This document shows, piece after piece, positions 62,801-64,000 of a DNA stretch of 64,000 nucleotides. Numbering within the stretch: the first letter of the stretch is position 1; each line of letters opens with the position of its first letter. Position numbers and translations under genes: made by a program. The notes beneath the pieces were generated by a model, which worked only from the letters and a program-made list of their open reading frames with translations, was not told where the DNA came from and made no database searches. The DNA is from Pyrrhoderma lamaoense (Eukaryota; Basidiomycota; Agaricomycetes; Hymenochaetales; Hymenochaetaceae): positions 1,426,001 through 1,490,000 of the forward strand of contig NBAZ01000003.1 of the NCBI GenBank assembly GCA_002794735.1. The letters are read 5' to 3'.

Positions 62801-63250
62801 TCCAGACTCCAAGCTCACAGCAGAAATGGAGGTATATATTCCCGTATAAGATGCATATAATAAGTTTACAATTCTGAACTCCATTCTTCCAGTGCGGATA
62901 TGGCAGTTACCTGGGAAACTGGTGTCAGCTTGATATCTGCTACATCAGGATTACAGGCGGTGCTCCACCAGCCTACGGTCGTACCAAACTTCCAGAAAGG
63001 TCATGTGGAGCAAAATGCAAATTCTGTCGTTTATGCCACTATGTTCGATAAAGTTCGAAAAATCTTTCCTACAAACGTCGACTGTGGCGAATTTGTTAAA
63101 GAGTTGAATATGTGTCTTTCTGGATCTTGGCCTGGGGTTCGAGAATTGGCTCATGATTTACGCGTTGCACACCCTGTATTCAACAAACGCGGGGATTTGT
63201 TCTTGGAGCTTGCTGTACAATCCGAGCCGCCAATGGGTCTTGCCTACTGA
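59859..63250 (+). CDS. large modular protein of unknown function, 969 aa, three internal repeats
   Basis: Nine exons: 59859-60190, 60251-60378, 60430-60904, 60959-61065, 61119-61692, 61747-61901, 61964-62660, 62748-62831, 62893-63250. The lengths sum to exactly 970 codons with no stop, so the gene is intact. Three diverged modules follow each other. Each has a segment like FGQPRIEFICNHEIIFKINI, GPMGVRLLCSKELILDIDVQ or LEPKVQLICEKGSKSVILYI; then a WRLAFEVKL- or DCTIAFRIAF-type strand; then a helix ending in HHVLYSLPD, NTTIYYHDE or HHILYWIPE. A unique C-terminal region follows with DSYIFERNAILIRC, a Cys-containing NGCYSIECEC, and SWPGVRELAHDLRVAHPVFN. No signal peptide or membrane helix. I recall related proteins only as hypothetical basidiomycete proteins. 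Confidence 0.85.
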
Positions 63251-63716
63251 TGTAGATGGCAGTATACTTGTCAAACAACACAAAATTAGAGTTTAAGTAG
63301 TTGAGTCTAGTTTGTCATAAATAATGTAATAGTTGTAACATAATATAGCTCATGTACTGTCGTTTTTAGAAAATGAAAATCATCCAGTATTGCACTTGTG
63401 TGTGTGTGTATGTTAGCGGATTAAGATTTAGTCTCAGTCTTATAAGGGACGAGTAGATGCCCTTCATATAATTACCATACAAGGTATTGTACCAAAAGCA
63501 GAGTTGCGCTACTAATTAGACCCAAATAAACCCAAATAGAGTACTAGTACATCTGATTATGAGAGTGTCGAAGTCACAGACTACGAATTACAAAGTTTTA
63601 GTGAGTGCAAAAGGGGAACAGGTATAAAGAAGAGCGAAAATGTACCAGTCAATGGATGCAACAAGAGAAAGTTTCGTTCATAAAAATATGGATATACCTC
63701 ATTGTATGGTATATTT
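63251..63716. other. convergent intergenic region
   Basis: Between the modular gene (plus) and the partial minus-strand gene. Contains a (GT)n run near 63396-63410; otherwise featureless. Confidence 0.4.
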
Positions 63717-64000
63717 TTACAGTAAAAGTTCAAATGATAGAGAAAGTACCACCATTGAAATCCAGCTCATGGCTAAAGCTCGCTCCAGTTGAAAGTTAGT
63801 TGAAAATCCTGGAGAGGCCTTGCTACTACTGGATGCAGGTGGGGCAAGTGTATTCGCAAGACTTCTAGTACTAGTAACTGTTGTAATAAAACTTTGAGAG
63901 CTTGATGGAGGAACAGTCACCGTTGTACGCTCGCTGGTCACTGTGACTGAAGTAGAAGTAGAAGTTGTCGAGCTTGTAGAACTGGTGGAAGATGCGGTTG
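63717..64000 (-). CDS. 3' end of Ser/Thr-rich surface protein (truncated by window)
   Basis: The coding frame enters from beyond the window edge. It is almost pure Ser/Thr/Val (SSTSSTTSTSTSVTVTSERT), as in heavily O-glycosylated secreted proteins. It ends with a hydrophobic C-terminal segment (ALAMSWISMVVLSLSFELLL), which suits a GPI-anchor signal or single membrane helix. Likely a cell-wall or surface protein; the 5' part is outside the window. Confidence 0.55.
   Translation of the reverse strand, partial: TASSTSSTSSTTSTSTSVTVTSERTTVTVPPSSSQSFITTVTSTRSLANTLAPPASSSSKASPGFSTNFQLERALAMSWISMVVLSLSFELLL

Overview
The window is nuclear DNA from a filamentous basidiomycete, almost certainly an Agaricomycete. 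The coding genes are broken by many short GT-AG introns of about 45-70 bp. The recognisable families are a fungal Zn2Cys6 regulator, a polyporopepsin-type aspartic protease, DUF6533-type membrane proteins, a fungal Sld3 and a basidiomycete GPCR-like receptor. The DNA is AT-rich, and genes sit in islands separated by long AT-rich spacers. I placed exons by hand from reading frame, splice sites and family motifs; no searches were run.

Layout: 1-6.4 kb is a gene-poor spacer. 6.4-17 kb is dense: a small one-helix protein, a single-exon orphan (345 aa), a TauD/TfdA dioxygenase, a protein-L-isoaspartate methyltransferase, an Old Yellow Enzyme and a Sld3-like replication factor. 17.2-19.3 kb holds an F-box/LRR-like gene. 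22.9-28.0 kb holds one large Ser-rich disordered protein of about 1,616 aa. 28-34 kb is gene-poor and contains a GC-rich LTR-like island. 34-41 kb has two DUF6533-like membrane genes flanking an aspartic protease. 41.2-50.3 kb is a run of three minus-strand genes: the Zn2Cys6 regulator, a saccharopine-dehydrogenase-like reductase and a seven-helix receptor-like protein. After a tRNA-Gly(GCC) come a disordered orphan gene (53.2-55.4 kb), a Yar1-like ankyrin protein (57.4-58.2 kb), a decayed coding remnant (58.5-59.4 kb) and an intact nine-exon gene of unknown function (59.9-63.3 kb) with three diverged internal modules. The window ends inside a Ser/Thr-rich secreted or surface protein.

The genes do not form an obvious pathway or cluster. 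Replication (Sld3), protein repair (PCMT), redox enzymes, secretion and membrane sensing are simply neighbours.

Two things stand out. First, many otherwise well-conserved genes carry apparent single-base losses, mostly in short G or C runs. This looks like homopolymer under-calling in the assembly, although real decay is not excluded for each case. Second, the triplicated gene at 59.9-63.3 kb is intact, clearly modular, and has no function I can assign. It is the best candidate here for an undescribed protein family.
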